Shown: piece after piece, positions 1-10,049 of the stretch
How the letters are laid out: the number at the start of each line of letters is the position of its first letter
How positions within the stretch are numbered: the first letter of the stretch is position 1
Origin: Agromyces allii
Lineage (GTDB): Bacteria > Actinomycetota > Actinomycetes > Actinomycetales > Microbacteriaceae
NCBI RefSeq assembly: GCF_009749385.1
Contig: NZ_WBIN01000012.1
Location: forward strand, 62,001 to 126,000
Length of the DNA stretch: 64,000 bases
Direction: 5' to 3'
Translations under genes and position numbers: made by a program
Notes under the pieces: model-generated
What the model saw: the letters and a program-made list of their open reading frames with translations, nothing else
The model's database searches: none
Told to the model about the DNA's origin: nothing

Positions 1-345
1 GTCGCAGATGGCCTCGGGGTCGTTCGCCGAGACGGCGATCGCGCCGACGCCCTGCTGGGTGAGCGTGTTGATGTAGCTCACCTGCGCGTCGGGCGTGGCT
101 TCGGCGGGGCCGACCTCGGCGAAGGTGCCCTTGAACTCGTCGATGGCCTCCTTGGCTCCCGACGAGGAGGTGTCGAAGTACGGGTTGCCGAGGTTCTTCG
201 GCAGGAACGTGATGGCGAGGTTGTCGCTGCCGCCACCGTCGCCCGAACCCGAACCGGAGTCGCCGGCGGCGCAGCCGGTCGCGATGAGCGCGACGCTCAC
301 CGCGAGTGCGGCCAGGGCCGCTGCGCGGGACTTCTTGTGAAACAT
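1..345 (-). CDS. Sugar ABC transporter substrate-binding lipoprotein (5' part only)
   Basis: Only the first 115 codons are in the window; the gene runs off the left edge. The ATG at 345 opens a lipoprotein signal: basic start (MFHKKSR), an Ala/Leu/Val core, then the lipobox-like IATGC with Cys near residue 25, followed by a Gly/Ser/Asp-rich linker. After the linker comes LAITFLPKNLGNPYFDT, the first strand and loop of periplasmic-binding-protein type 1 (RbsB/RhaS-like) sugar receptors. It lies 63 bp behind the second permease in the same direction, so it is the last or a late gene of the importer operon. Role: captures the sugar outside the membrane and hands it to the permeases. The family arrangement ATPase-permease-permease-binding protein is typical of rhamnose-type importers; the substrate is an inference. 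Confidence 0.88.
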   Translation of the reverse strand, partial: MFHKKSRAAALAALAVSVALIATGCAAGDSGSGSGDGGGSDNLAITFLPKNLGNPYFDTSSSGAKEAIDEFKGTFAEVGPAEATPDAQVSYINTLTQQGVGAIAVSANDPEAICD

Positions 346-408
346 CGTTGTTTTCCCTTCATCGGTGGTGGTCGATGGGTGATCGCATCGACACGCGTGC
401 GCGGGCGG

Positions 409-1467
409 TCACCCTGCTGCGGAAGCCTTCGCGCGCGCGGTTCCCCCTGGTGCCCTGCGTTTCGTGCGCAGCCAAGCCAGGAAGCTGTTGGACACCACGG
501 AGGCCACGAGGAGCACCCCTGTGATGATGTTGATGACGTCGGAGGTGACGTTCGCGAGGCGCAGGGCGCTCGCGAGGATGCCGATCAGCAGCACGCCGGC
601 GATGACGCCGTGGATCGCGCCGCGACCGCCGAAGACCGAGACGCCGCCGAGCACGACCGCCGCGATGACCTGGAGCTCGAGGCCGGTCGCGTTGTCGCCG
701 CGGGCGCTGCCGAATCGGAGCGTGTAGTAGACGCCCGCGAGTGCCGCGATGGTGCCCGAGAGCACGAACAGCACGAGCTTCGTGCGCTCGACGTGCACCC
801 CCGAGAAGCGGGCCGCCGTCTTCGAGAGGCCGATCGCGTAGATGCCCCGGCCGAACGGCGTGAAGTGCAGCAGCACGACGAACACCACGAGCAGCACGAG
901 GAAGAGCAGCAGCACGGCCGGCACGTTCGAACCGCCGAGCTTCATCTTCGCGAGGTCGGTCCAGAACTCGGGGAAGTCGGTCACCGCGGTCGTGCCGAGC
1001 AGGCCGACCGCGAGACCGCGGTAGAGCGCGAGCGTGCCGATCGTGACCGCGAGCGAGGGCAGGCCCACGACCGTGACCAGGAACCCGTTGACGGCTCCGG
1101 CGATCGCGCCGGCCACGAGCGCCACGACGATCGCGAGCTCGAACGGCGCGCCGGCCTGGGTGAGCACGCCGATGAGCACGCTCGACAGGCCGACGACGCT
1201 CGCGACCGAGAGGTCGATCTCGCCCGTGATCATGATGAGCGTCATCGGCAGTGCGATGAGCAGGATCGGGGTGACGTCGAGGATCAGGTAGGTCAGGGTG
1301 ATCGGCTGCCCGAAGCCGCGCACGCTCACCGAGGCGACGACGGCGACGATGACGAGCAGGCCGACGATGGCCATCTCGCGGGTGAGCAGCAGGCGCTGCC
1401 AGAGCGGGCGGTCGTAGTCGCGGTACGTGCGCACGGGGGTGGCGGTGGAGGCGGTTGCGGTGGTCAT
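409..1467 (-). CDS. Sugar ABC transporter permease (second, RbsC/RhaQ-like)
   Basis: Integral membrane subunit of the importer, 352 aa. The start is the ATG at 1467, whose ATGA overlaps the stop of the upstream permease, indicating translational coupling. After a roughly 35-residue cytoplasmic N terminus (MTTATAS..., ending in LTREMAI) come about nine hydrophobic segments; [19 protein letters not shown] and [18 protein letters not shown] are the BPD_transp_2 family signatures (ribose, rhamnose and AI-2 type importers). It forms the channel with the neighbouring paralogous permease, driven by the double-domain ATPase. The C terminus is a short basic tail (TKRRAPGG...). Family assignment is secure; substrate is inferred from the operon type only. 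Confidence 0.92.
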   Translation of the reverse strand: MTTATASTATPVRTYRDYDRPLWQRLLLTREMAIVGLLVIVAVVASVSVRGFGQPITLTYLILDVTPILLIALPMTLIMITGEIDLSVASVVGLSSVLIGVLTQAGAPFELAIVVALVAGAIAGAVNGFLVTVVGLPSLAVTIGTLALYRGLAVGLLGTTAVTDFPEFWTDLAKMKLGGSNVPAVLLLFLVLLVVFVVLLHFTPFGRGIYAIGLSKTAARFSGVHVERTKLVLFVLSGTIAALAGVYYTLRFGSARGDNATGLELQVIAAVVLGGVSVFGGRGAIHGVIAGVLLIGILASALRLANVTSDVINIITGVLLVASVVSNSFLAWLRTKRRAPGGTARAKASAAG

Positions 1468-2516
1468 CAGTCGTCCTCCCTGGCCGCGATGAGCTTGCGT
1501 TTCTGGCGAACGGCCAGCACGCGGTCGAGCACGATGGCGCCGATGATGAGCACGCCGACCACGGCGCGCTGCCAGAAGTCGGGGATGCCGAGAATGGGCA
1601 GGGCGCGGTTGATGGTCAGGAGCAGCACGCCGCCGATCGCGGCGCCCCACACCGACCCGACGCCGCCCGTGATGGCGACGCCGCCGATGACGGCCGCACC
1701 GACCGCGTCGAGCTCCCAGCCGGCGCCCGCCTGCGAGTTCACGGTGCCGTAGCGGGCCGTGTAGAGCACGCCCGCGAGACCCGCGAGGGCGCCCGACGAG
1801 ACGAAGGCGATGAGCAGGCGGCGCGTGACGCGCAGGCCGTAGAGCTCGGCCGCGGCCGGGTCGGAGCCGATCGCGTAGAACTCGCGGCCGCCGCGGGTGT
1901 TCTTCATGATCCAGCCGATCACGACGAGCACGACGATCGCGATGATCGTGAGGATCGGGATCCACAGCACCTGGCCGGTGCCGAGGGCCAGGAAGTCCTT
2001 CGGCAGGTCGGAGGCGTTCACGCGGTCGCTGCCGGTCCAGAGCACGTTGATGCCGCGGTACGCGTAGAGCGTGCCGAGCGTGATGACCATGGCGGGCACC
2101 TTGGCGTAGGCGACGAGCGCGCCGTTCACGAGCCCGAGCAGGCCGCCGAACACGATCGCGGCCACGAACACGGCGAGGATCGGGATGCCCGGGATGTCGA
2201 TGAACAGCCGCCCGGTCAGGTAGGCCGACAGGCCGAGGATCGAGCCGACCGAGAGGTCGACGTTGCGCGTGATGAGCACGATCGCCTGGCCGATCGCGAC
2301 GAGCACGAGGATCGACGGGGTCAGCAGCAGGTCGCGCCATCCGTCGGAGCTGAACAGGAAGTTCGGGTTCGCGACCGTGGCGGCGATCACGACGATCACG
2401 AGTGCGAGCAGGATGCCGAACTCGCGGGCCGCTCCGACGGCCTGAAGACGCTTGGTGACGGCCGTCTTCTCGATGACGGGCGCGACCGGCGCGGGGCTGG
2501 GGGCTGGCGCGGTCAC
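1467..2516 (-). CDS. Sugar ABC transporter permease (first, RbsC/RhaP-like)
   Basis: Paralogue of the next permease, 349 aa. The GTG at 2516 was chosen because it overlaps the ATPase stop (GTGA at 2513-2516) and gives a natural N terminus ([13 protein letters not shown]...) leading into the first membrane segment [16 protein letters not shown]. The family signature [21 protein letters not shown] lies near residue 85, and [19 protein letters not shown] marks the C-terminal half. Two different permeases, one fused ATPase and one lipoprotein is the normal subunit set of rhamnose-type importers, in contrast to ribose importers with a single permease. The tail is basic ([12 protein letters not shown]), facing the cytoplasm. 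Confidence 0.92.
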   Translation of the reverse strand: MTAPAPSPAPVAPVIEKTAVTKRLQAVGAAREFGILLALVIVVIAATVANPNFLFSSDGWRDLLLTPSILVLVAIGQAIVLITRNVDLSVGSILGLSAYLTGRLFIDIPGIPILAVFVAAIVFGGLLGLVNGALVAYAKVPAMVITLGTLYAYRGINVLWTGSDRVNASDLPKDFLALGTGQVLWIPILTIIAIVVLVVIGWIMKNTRGGREFYAIGSDPAAAELYGLRVTRRLLIAFVSSGALAGLAGVLYTARYGTVNSQAGAGWELDAVGAAVIGGVAITGGVGSVWGAAIGGVLLLTINRALPILGIPDFWQRAVVGVLIIGAIVLDRVLAVRQKRKLIAAREDD

Positions 2517-4051
2517 GAGTGGGCTCCCGGGGTCTGGGCGGCCGCGTGGGTCGCGGCGAACATGACGTTCTCGCTGGTGGCGTCGCTGCGGTCGATCTCG
2601 GCCGTGATGCGGCCTTCGCGCATCACGAGCACGCGGTCGGCCATGCCGAGCACCTCGGGCAGCTCCGACGAGATCATGAGGATGCCCATGCCCTTGCCGG
2701 CGAGTTCGGAGAGCAGGCGGTGCACCTCGGCCTTGGTGCCCACGTCGATGCCGCGGGTCGGCTCGTCGATGATGAGCACGGTCGGCTCGGTGGCGAGCCA
2801 CTTGCCGAGCACGACCTTCTGCTGGTTGCCGCCCGAGAGGGTTCCGGCCACGGTGCTGAGCGCGTTCGTCTTGACCTCGAGGCGGCTGGCCCAGACCCGC
2901 GCCGCCCGGTTCTCGGCGCCGTTGGTGATGATGCCGGCCTTCGCGAGCTGGTTGCGGATGACGAGCGAGAGATTGCGGGCGACGGATGACTCGAGCACGA
3001 GTCCTTCCTTCCGTCGGTCCTCGGGCACGAGGGCGATGCCCGCGCTGATCGCCCGGTCGGGGCGGTTGCGCGGCAGCGTGCGGCCGCCGAGCCGAACGGA
3101 GCCGGACTCGTAGGGGTCGACGCCGAAGACGGCGCGGGCGACCTCGCTGCGCCCGGCGCCGACGAGTCCGGCGAGGCCGACGATCTCGCCGGAGCGCACC
3201 GAGAAGGTGATGTCGTGGAAGACGCCCGTGCGGGTCAGGCCCTCGACCTCGAGCAGGGGCTCGCCGATCTCGGCCTCGGTCTTGGGGAACAGCTCGGTCA
3301 CGTCGCGGCCGACCATCTGGCGCACCATCTCGTCGACCGTGGTCTCGGCGATGGGCGTGGTGGCGACGTAGGCGCCGTCGCGCATGACGGTCACGGTGTC
3401 GCAGAGCGCGAAGATCTCGTCGAAGCGGTGCGAGATGAACAGCAGGGCGCGGCCCTCGTCGCGGAGGCTCCGTGCGACGGCGAAGAGGCGGTCGACCTCG
3501 ACGCCCGAGAGGGCGGCGGTCGGCTCGTCCATGATGAGCACGCGGGCGTCGAGCGAGACGGCCTTGGCGATCTCGATGACCTGCTGGTCGGCGATCGAGA
3601 GGCCCTCGGCGGGGCGCTCGGGGTCGATGCGAACGCCGAGCCGCTGGAACAACTCCTCGGCCTCGCGGCGCATGGCCTTGCGGTCGATGCGCCCGAACCG
3701 GTTGACGGGCTGGCGGCCCATGAAGATGTTCTCGGTGACCGTGAGGTCGGGGAACAGCGTCGGCTCCTGGTAGATGACCGCGATGCCCGCGGCCTTCGAC
3801 TGGGCGGTCGAGGTGAAGTCGACGTCCTCGCCGCGCAGGCGGAACTCGCCGGCGTCGCGGCGGTAGAGCCCGGCGACGATCTTGACGAGCGTCGACTTGC
3901 CGGCGCCGTTCTCGCCGACGAGCGCGTGGATGGAGCCGGAGTCGAGTTGCAGGCTTCCGGAGCGGAGGGCGACCACCGGTCCGAACGACTTGACGACCCG
4001 CGAGAGCTCAAGCATGGGCGGCGCCGGCGTCTGCGGCGTGTCCGTCTGCAC
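2513..4051 (-). CDS. Sugar ABC transporter ATP-binding protein, two fused ATPase domains
   Basis: First gene of the importer operon, 512 aa, usual length for RbsA/MglA/RhaT-type proteins. N-terminal nucleotide-binding domain: Walker [10 protein letters not shown] at residues 46-54, Q-loop YQEPTLF at about 94, signature LSIADQQ at about 151, Walker B VLIMDEPT at about 171. The second domain has a degenerate Walker A (GLVGAGRSE) but an intact LSGGNQQK signature and [11 protein letters not shown], as is normal for this family, in which the C-terminal site is catalytically weak. It energises import by the two permeases that follow with 4-base overlaps. Transcription starts in the 4052-4209 control region shared with the divergent LacI gene, so repression by that LacI protein is the obvious model. 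Confidence 0.94.
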   Translation of the reverse strand: MQTDTPQTPAPPMLELSRVVKSFGPVVALRSGSLQLDSGSIHALVGENGAGKSTLVKIVAGLYRRDAGEFRLRGEDVDFTSTAQSKAAGIAVIYQEPTLFPDLTVTENIFMGRQPVNRFGRIDRKAMRREAEELFQRLGVRIDPERPAEGLSIADQQVIEIAKAVSLDARVLIMDEPTAALSGVEVDRLFAVARSLRDEGRALLFISHRFDEIFALCDTVTVMRDGAYVATTPIAETTVDEMVRQMVGRDVTELFPKTEAEIGEPLLEVEGLTRTGVFHDITFSVRSGEIVGLAGLVGAGRSEVARAVFGVDPYESGSVRLGGRTLPRNRPDRAISAGIALVPEDRRKEGLVLESSVARNLSLVIRNQLAKAGIITNGAENRAARVWASRLEVKTNALSTVAGTLSGGNQQKVVLGKWLATEPTVLIIDEPTRGIDVGTKAEVHRLLSELAGKGMGILMISSELPEVLGMADRVLVMREGRITAEIDRSDATSENVMFAATHAAAQTPGAHS

Positions 4052-4070
4052 GATGGCCTCCTCATCGAGG

Positions 4071-4134
4071 TGAATCAGTGAGTCTGTGATGAATCAGTGA
4101 TGAATCGATTCATGTACGATTCAGGGGATACTGT
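4071..4134. promoter_or_regulatory. LacI-type operator and promoter region of the importer / divergent regulator
   Basis: A perfect 14-base palindrome, ATGAATCGATTCAT, lies at 4100-4113 with the central CG typical of LacI-family operators. Two direct copies of TGAATCAGTG (4071-4080 and 4090-4099) precede it and share its TGAATC half-site, so up to three half- or full sites are phased through the region. A -10-like TACTGT at 4129-4134 points toward the LacI gene; if used, transcription begins near 4141, after the ATG at 4135, which argues that the regulator starts at 4210. The palindrome sits where it would block both divergent promoters. Confidence 0.7.
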
Positions 4135-4209
4135 ATGGAACGTTTCACTCGCGGTCAAGTCACGAAGGCCGACCGCGGGCATCAGGGGTCGATCGGCAAG
4201 GGAGCTGCA

Positions 4210-5271
4210 ATGGCCGGAGTGCGCATCCGCGATGTCGCGCAGCACGCCGGCGTCTCGGTCGGCACCGTGTCGAACGTGCTGAACCGCCCAGGCGATGTCT
4301 CGCCCGACTCGGTCGAACGCGTCAACCGCGCCATCGAGCAGCTCGGCTACGTGCGCAACGACGCCGCGCGCAAGCTCCGCGCGGGCGTCTCGACGACGGT
4401 CGGCTTCGTCGTCCTCGACGGCCAGAACCCGTTCTTCACCGACGTCGTGCGCGGCGCCGAAGACGAGGCCAGTAGCCACAACCTCGCGATCCTCTACGGC
4501 AACACCGACGAGGATGTCGCGCGCGAGCGCATGTACCTCGACCTGTTCGAGGAGCAGCAGGTGCGCGGTGTGCTCATCTCGCCGTACGGCGACATCCACT
4601 CGCGGTTGGAGCGTCTGCGCGCCCGCGGCATCCCGGCCGTGCTCGTCGACCGGTTCAGCGGCGACGGGCGCTTCAGCTCGGTCTCGGTCGACAGCGTCGC
4701 GGGCGGGCGCATGGCCGTCGAGCACCTCATCGGCACCGGGCGCCGCCGCATCGCGTTCGTCGGCGGCCCGTTCGACATGCAGCAGGTGCGCGACCGCCTC
4801 GCGGGGGCGAGGGTCGCGGCCGAGAACGCCGCGACGCCCGTCGAGATCGAGGTCCTCGCGACCGAGGCGCCGACGGTCGAGGCCGGCGTCGTCGCGGGCG
4901 CACGCATCCTCGCCCGACCACGAGGCGACCGCCCCGACGCGCTCTTCGCGGCGAACGACCTCGTCGCGCTCGGCCTGCTCCAGGCGCTCGTCGTCGACGG
5001 CCGCATGCTCGTGCCCGACGAGATCGCGATCATCGGGTTCGACGACATCCCGTTCGCCGGGGCGGCGGCCGTGCCGCTCTCGTCGATGCGGCAGCCGAGC
5101 CGCATGATCGGGCGGACGGCGCTGCGCATCCTGCTCGAGGAGACGGCCGATCCCGACCTCATCCGGCGCCAGACGGTGTTCCTGCCCGAGCTCGTGGTGC
5201 GCAGGTCGACCGCGTCGACGGCCGCCGGGGCTTCTGCGTCGGCGACGCCCGGCGCCATACGCGGGAGGTGA
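4210..5271 (+). CDS. LacI-family transcriptional regulator, probable repressor of the sugar importer
   Basis: 353 aa. N-terminal helix-turn-helix VRIRDVAQHAGVSVGTVSNVLN with the YxxN-type hinge-proximal segment (LGYVRNDAARKLRAG), then a type-1 periplasmic-binding-like effector domain (NPFFTDVVRGAEDEA, GVLISPYGD, ALFAANDLVALGL, IIGFDDIPFAGAA). The ATG at 4210 was preferred over an in-frame ATG at 4135: GGGAG lies 6 bases upstream of it, and the earlier ATG directly abuts a -10 hexamer. It is divergent from the importer operon and faces a perfect LacI-type palindrome. A second, closely similar LacI gene follows 67 bp downstream. The likely inducer is the imported sugar or a catabolite of it. 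Confidence 0.92.
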   Translation: MAGVRIRDVAQHAGVSVGTVSNVLNRPGDVSPDSVERVNRAIEQLGYVRNDAARKLRAGVSTTVGFVVLDGQNPFFTDVVRGAEDEASSHNLAILYGNTDEDVARERMYLDLFEEQQVRGVLISPYGDIHSRLERLRARGIPAVLVDRFSGDGRFSSVSVDSVAGGRMAVEHLIGTGRRRIAFVGGPFDMQQVRDRLAGARVAAENAATPVEIEVLATEAPTVEAGVVAGARILARPRGDRPDALFAANDLVALGLLQALVVDGRMLVPDEIAIIGFDDIPFAGAAAVPLSSMRQPSRMIGRTALRILLEETADPDLIRRQTVFLPELVVRRSTASTAAGASASATPGAIRGR

Positions 5272-5338
5272 GCGCGATTCCTGACATCATGGCCGGAGCG
5301 CCGCTCGAAGGTGCCGCAACGAACGGAAGGGGCGTCCG

Positions 5339-6361
5339 GTGGCCGTCAGTGTGAAGGATGTCGCGGCCGCGGCATCCGTCTCGGTCGGAACCGTCTCGAA
5401 CGTGCTCAACCGGCCCGACATCGTCGCGCCCGCGACCGTCGCGCGCGTGCAGGCCGCGATCGAGCGTCTCGGCTTCGTGCGCAATGACGCCGCCCGACAG
5501 CTGCGGGCCGGTCGAAGCCGCAGCATCGGGCTCGTCGTGCTCGACGTGCGCAACCCGTTCTTCACAGACATCGCCCGCGGCTCCGAAGACCGCGCGGCCG
5601 AAGACGGCATGACGATCCTCCTCGGCAACAGCGACGAGAACGCCACGCGCGAGGGCGCCTACCTCGACCTGTTCGAGGAGCAGCGCGTCCACGGCGTGCT
5701 CATCTCGCCCATGAGCGACGACCTGCCCCGCCTCGCGCGCCTGCGCGACCGCGGCACGCCCGTCGTGCTCGTCGACCGCGAGTCGACCGACCGCGCGTTC
5801 TCGTCGGTCGCCGTCGACGACGTCGTCGGCGGCGAGCTCGCCGTGCGCCACCTGCTCTCGATCGGGCGCCGTCGCATCGCGTTTGTCGGCGGGCCCGAGG
5901 GCCTGCAGCAGGTCGCCGACCGTCTCGAGGGCGCGCGTCGAGCCGTCGCGTCCGAACCCGAGGCCACGCTCGAGGTGATCCCGACCGACTCGCTCACGGT
6001 GCTCCAGGGCCGCGCCGCCGGCGAGATCGTGCGCGAGCGCGGCGCCGACGAACGACCCGACGCCGTCTTCGCCGCGAACGACCTGCTCGCCATGGGCGTG
6101 CTCCAGGCGCTCACCATGCAGGGCGGCCTCCGCGTGCCCGACGACGTCGCGCTCATCGGCTACGACGACATCGACTTCGCCTCCGCGGCCGTCGTGCCGC
6201 TCTCGTCGATCCGCCAGCCCGCGACGCTCATCGGCTACACCGCGGTCGACCTGCTGCTGAAGGAGGCGGCGGCCGCGGCATCCGGAACCGCCTCCGACCA
6301 CGTCCGCGAGCACGTCGTCTTCCAGCCCGAGCTCGTCGTGCGGGACTCCACGCGCGCCTGA
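5339..6361 (+). CDS. Second LacI-family regulator, paralogue of the preceding gene
   Basis: 340 aa from a GTG start at 5339 preceded by GGAAGGGG. HTH: VSVKDVAAAASVSVGTVSNVLNRPDIV; effector domain parallels the upstream protein almost motif for motif (NPFFTDIARGSEDRA, YLDLFEEQRVHGVLISP, AVFAANDLLAMGVLQAL, ALIGYDDIDFASAAVVPLSS). The pair are clearly tandem duplicates, about half identical by eye. Recognition-helix residues (SVSVGTVSNVLNRP) are the same in both, so they may bind the same or overlapping operators while answering to different ligands. There is no further sugar operon immediately downstream, so the target is likely the importer to the left. Confidence 0.9.
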   Translation: MAVSVKDVAAAASVSVGTVSNVLNRPDIVAPATVARVQAAIERLGFVRNDAARQLRAGRSRSIGLVVLDVRNPFFTDIARGSEDRAAEDGMTILLGNSDENATREGAYLDLFEEQRVHGVLISPMSDDLPRLARLRDRGTPVVLVDRESTDRAFSSVAVDDVVGGELAVRHLLSIGRRRIAFVGGPEGLQQVADRLEGARRAVASEPEATLEVIPTDSLTVLQGRAAGEIVRERGADERPDAVFAANDLLAMGVLQALTMQGGLRVPDDVALIGYDDIDFASAAVVPLSSIRQPATLIGYTAVDLLLKEAAAAASGTASDHVREHVVFQPELVVRDSTRA

Positions 6362-7852
<1,491 letters not shown>

Positions 7853-7892
7853 CGTTCGAGGCGACTGCCGCTGCGGATGCCGCGGGCGGCCG

Positions 7893-9392
7893 TCAGCGGC
7901 GCGGGTGCGTGTCCGCGGTGTCGGGCGTCCGTGCTGCGTGGTCGGCGTGCCCCGAGGCATTCGCATGGTCTGCGGCCTCTGACGCCCGCCCCGCGGCATC
8001 CGCACGACCGCCCGGGAGCTTCGGCAGCCGGATCGGCGAGGTCATCGCGACCTGCTCCGAGAAGTCCTCGGGGTCGGTCTCGGTGATGGCCGCGACCGAT
8101 CCGGTGGGCAGCGCGACGCGGTCGCCGTCGGCGATGGCATCGGTGGCCGCGGCCCAGGCGACGCCGAACCGCCACGGGCGCTGGGGCGCGCGGGTGATGC
8201 GCAGTCCGCGGGCGACGACGAGCCAGCCGACGCCGATCGCGAGGGCGACGAAGGCCGCGAAGGCGCCGGCGGCGAGCGCCCAGCGGGGGCCCGCGGCATC
8301 CGCGACCCAGCCGATGACCGGGGCGCCGATGAGCGTGCCGCCCATGAGGATCGCGACGTAGAGCGCCATGACGCGGCCGCGCACGGCGGGGTCGGTCGTG
8401 GTCTGCACGTAGCCGTTCGCGGTCGTGAGCAGGGTCACCGTGCAGAAGCCGATGAACACGGTCGACGCGGCGAAGGTGACGTACGTCGGCATGAGCGAGG
8501 CGGCGACCATCGAGACGCCGAGCGCCCCGACGGCGAGGATGACGACGCGGAGGCGAGCGCGCGATCGACGGGCGGCGAGCAGTGCGGCCGTGAGCGAGCC
8601 GATCGCGAGGATCGACGACAGGATGCCGTACTCGCCGGCGCCCTCGCCGAACATGACCGCCATGGTCGAGGAGAAGATCGGGAAGTTCATGCAGAACGCA
8701 CCGACGATGAACACGATGGTCATCACGATCACGATGTCGGGCCGCCCGGCGACGTAGCGGAAGCCCTGCACGAGCGCGTTGCCCTCGCGGGGCCGGCGCG
8801 GGTGCTTGATGAGCTCGCGCTCGCGCATGGCGAGCAGCGCGCCGATGAGCGCGAGGAACGTGAACGCGTTGATGAGGAACACCCAGCCCGAGCCGACGAG
8901 CACGATCAGCCCGCCCGCGACGGCCGGGCCGATGAGGCGCGCGACGTTGAACGAGGCGGCGTTCAGGGCCACCGCGTTCGATGCGTTCGGCCCGCTGACG
9001 AGGTCGGAGACGAAGGTCTGGCGCGCGGGCGCGTCGAACGCCGACGTGACGCCGAACGCGAGCGCGAAGCCGTAGAGGTGCCAGAGCTGCGCGTGCCCGC
9101 CGAGCAGCAGCAGGCCGAGGCCCACCGCGAGCAGCATGAGCACGGCCTGCGTGACGATGAGCACCTTGCGCCGGTCGAAGCGGTCGATGACGGCGCCGGT
9201 GATGGGCACGAGCACGAGCTGCGGCCCGAACTGCAGCGCCATCGTGGTGCCGACGGCGGCGGCGTTGTTGTGGGTCAGCTCGGTGAGCACGACCCAGTCC
9301 TGGGTGGTCGACTGCATCCAGCCGCCCACGTTCGAGACGATGGCGCCGATGAACCACAACCGGTAGTTGCGGCCCGCGAGCGATCGGAACAT
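7893..9392 (-). CDS. MFS transporter, MarR-linked exporter
   Basis: 499 aa with 12 hydrophobic segments, beginning MFRSLAGRNYRLWFIGAI; the family (MFS_3/enterobactin-exporter type) usually starts F-x-L-x-N-x-x-[FY]. Loop 2-3 carries the exporter signature DRFDRRKVLIVTQ. The ATG at 9392 is used here; a GTG at 9401, three codons earlier, overlaps the MarR stop (GTGA) and is equally plausible. The last 90 residues after the membrane domain form a hydrophilic Ala/Asp/His-rich cytoplasmic tail (GRADAAGRASEAADHANASGHADHAART), longer than usual. It is cotranscribed with the marR gene just upstream, so efflux of a compound sensed by that regulator is likely. Confidence 0.88.
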   Translation of the reverse strand: MFRSLAGRNYRLWFIGAIVSNVGGWMQSTTQDWVVLTELTHNNAAAVGTTMALQFGPQLVLVPITGAVIDRFDRRKVLIVTQAVLMLLAVGLGLLLLGGHAQLWHLYGFALAFGVTSAFDAPARQTFVSDLVSGPNASNAVALNAASFNVARLIGPAVAGGLIVLVGSGWVFLINAFTFLALIGALLAMRERELIKHPRRPREGNALVQGFRYVAGRPDIVIVMTIVFIVGAFCMNFPIFSSTMAVMFGEGAGEYGILSSILAIGSLTAALLAARRSRARLRVVILAVGALGVSMVAASLMPTYVTFAASTVFIGFCTVTLLTTANGYVQTTTDPAVRGRVMALYVAILMGGTLIGAPVIGWVADAAGPRWALAAGAFAAFVALAIGVGWLVVARGLRITRAPQRPWRFGVAWAAATDAIADGDRVALPTGSVAAITETDPEDFSEQVAMTSPIRLPKLPGGRADAAGRASEAADHANASGHADHAARTPDTADTHPRR

Positions 9393-9397
9393 CGCGC

Positions 9398-9823
9398 TCA
9401 CTGCGTGGCGATCCGATCCATGATCTCGGATGCCGCGAGCAGCGTCGCGCGCTCGGCGGGCGTGAGCTCGTGCATGCGCTCGGTGAGCCACGCGTTGCGC
9501 TTGTGCAGGGTCGCGGCCACGATCTCGCGGCCGGAGTCGGTGGCCGTGATGTTCGTCTTGCGGCGGTCGACGGGGTCTGGGGTGCGCACGACGTGCCCGT
9601 CGGTCTCGAGGCAGTCGACCGTGCGGTTCATCGAGGGGGCGCTGATGCGCTCGGCCTCGGCGAGCTCGGAGAGGGTCAGCGAGCCGTGCTTCGAGAGGTG
9701 CATGAGCACGGTCATCTGGCTGTCGGTGACGCGGTCGTCGGACTTCTGCGCGCGCAGGCGGCGCGAGAGGCGCACGGCGGCGAGTCGCACCTGCGAGGCG
9801 GCCTGGTCCGGGAGTTCGGTCAT
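9398..9823 (-). CDS. MarR-family transcriptional regulator
   Basis: 141 aa winged-helix regulator. Core: SQMTVLMHLSKHGSLTLSELAEAERISAPSMNRTVDCLE (HTH and recognition helix) followed by the wing with the DPVDRRKTNITATDSGREIV pattern, in which the D-x-R-D/R-x-x motif is the MarR hallmark. N- and C-terminal helices form the dimer interface. It precedes and touches the MFS exporter gene, the usual repressor-exporter pairing. A perfect palindrome sits just upstream of its start. Confidence 0.93.
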   Translation of the reverse strand: MTELPDQAASQVRLAAVRLSRRLRAQKSDDRVTDSQMTVLMHLSKHGSLTLSELAEAERISAPSMNRTVDCLETDGHVVRTPDPVDRRKTNITATDSGREIVAATLHKRNAWLTERMHELTPAERATLLAASEIMDRIATQ

Positions 9824-9840
9824 AGATAGTTAGCCTAGCT

Positions 9841-9857
9841 CATTAGCGGTGCTAATG
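9841..9857. promoter_or_regulatory. Probable MarR operator
   Basis: CATTAGC-ggt-GCTAATG is a perfect 7-base inverted repeat, 18 bases before the marR ATG, with additional TTAGCC/TAGCTC half-sites between it and the start. MarR proteins commonly bind such sites and repress their own operon, here marR plus the exporter. Confidence 0.65.
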
Positions 9858-10049
9858 AAATCCTCTCGCCGGTCGAGGAGGCGCGCCAGCGCCGTCTCGA
9901 GAGCCACCCCGCTGAACGCTCCCGAGTCCCGCGCCCGCTGGTCTCGAGACGCTCCGCTTCTCGACCGGCGTCCCCCAGACCGCAGGGATGGCGCGGGCGT
10001 GACCCACGATGGAAACAGCCCGGAAACCGCGGAGTGGAATTCTCTGGTC

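Noticed and set aside
4135..4209. A longer N terminus for the first LacI gene starting at ATG 4135
   Set aside because: The ATG abuts a -10 hexamer, and the extra 25 residues precede the normal HTH start; the ATG at 4210 has a good ribosome-binding site.
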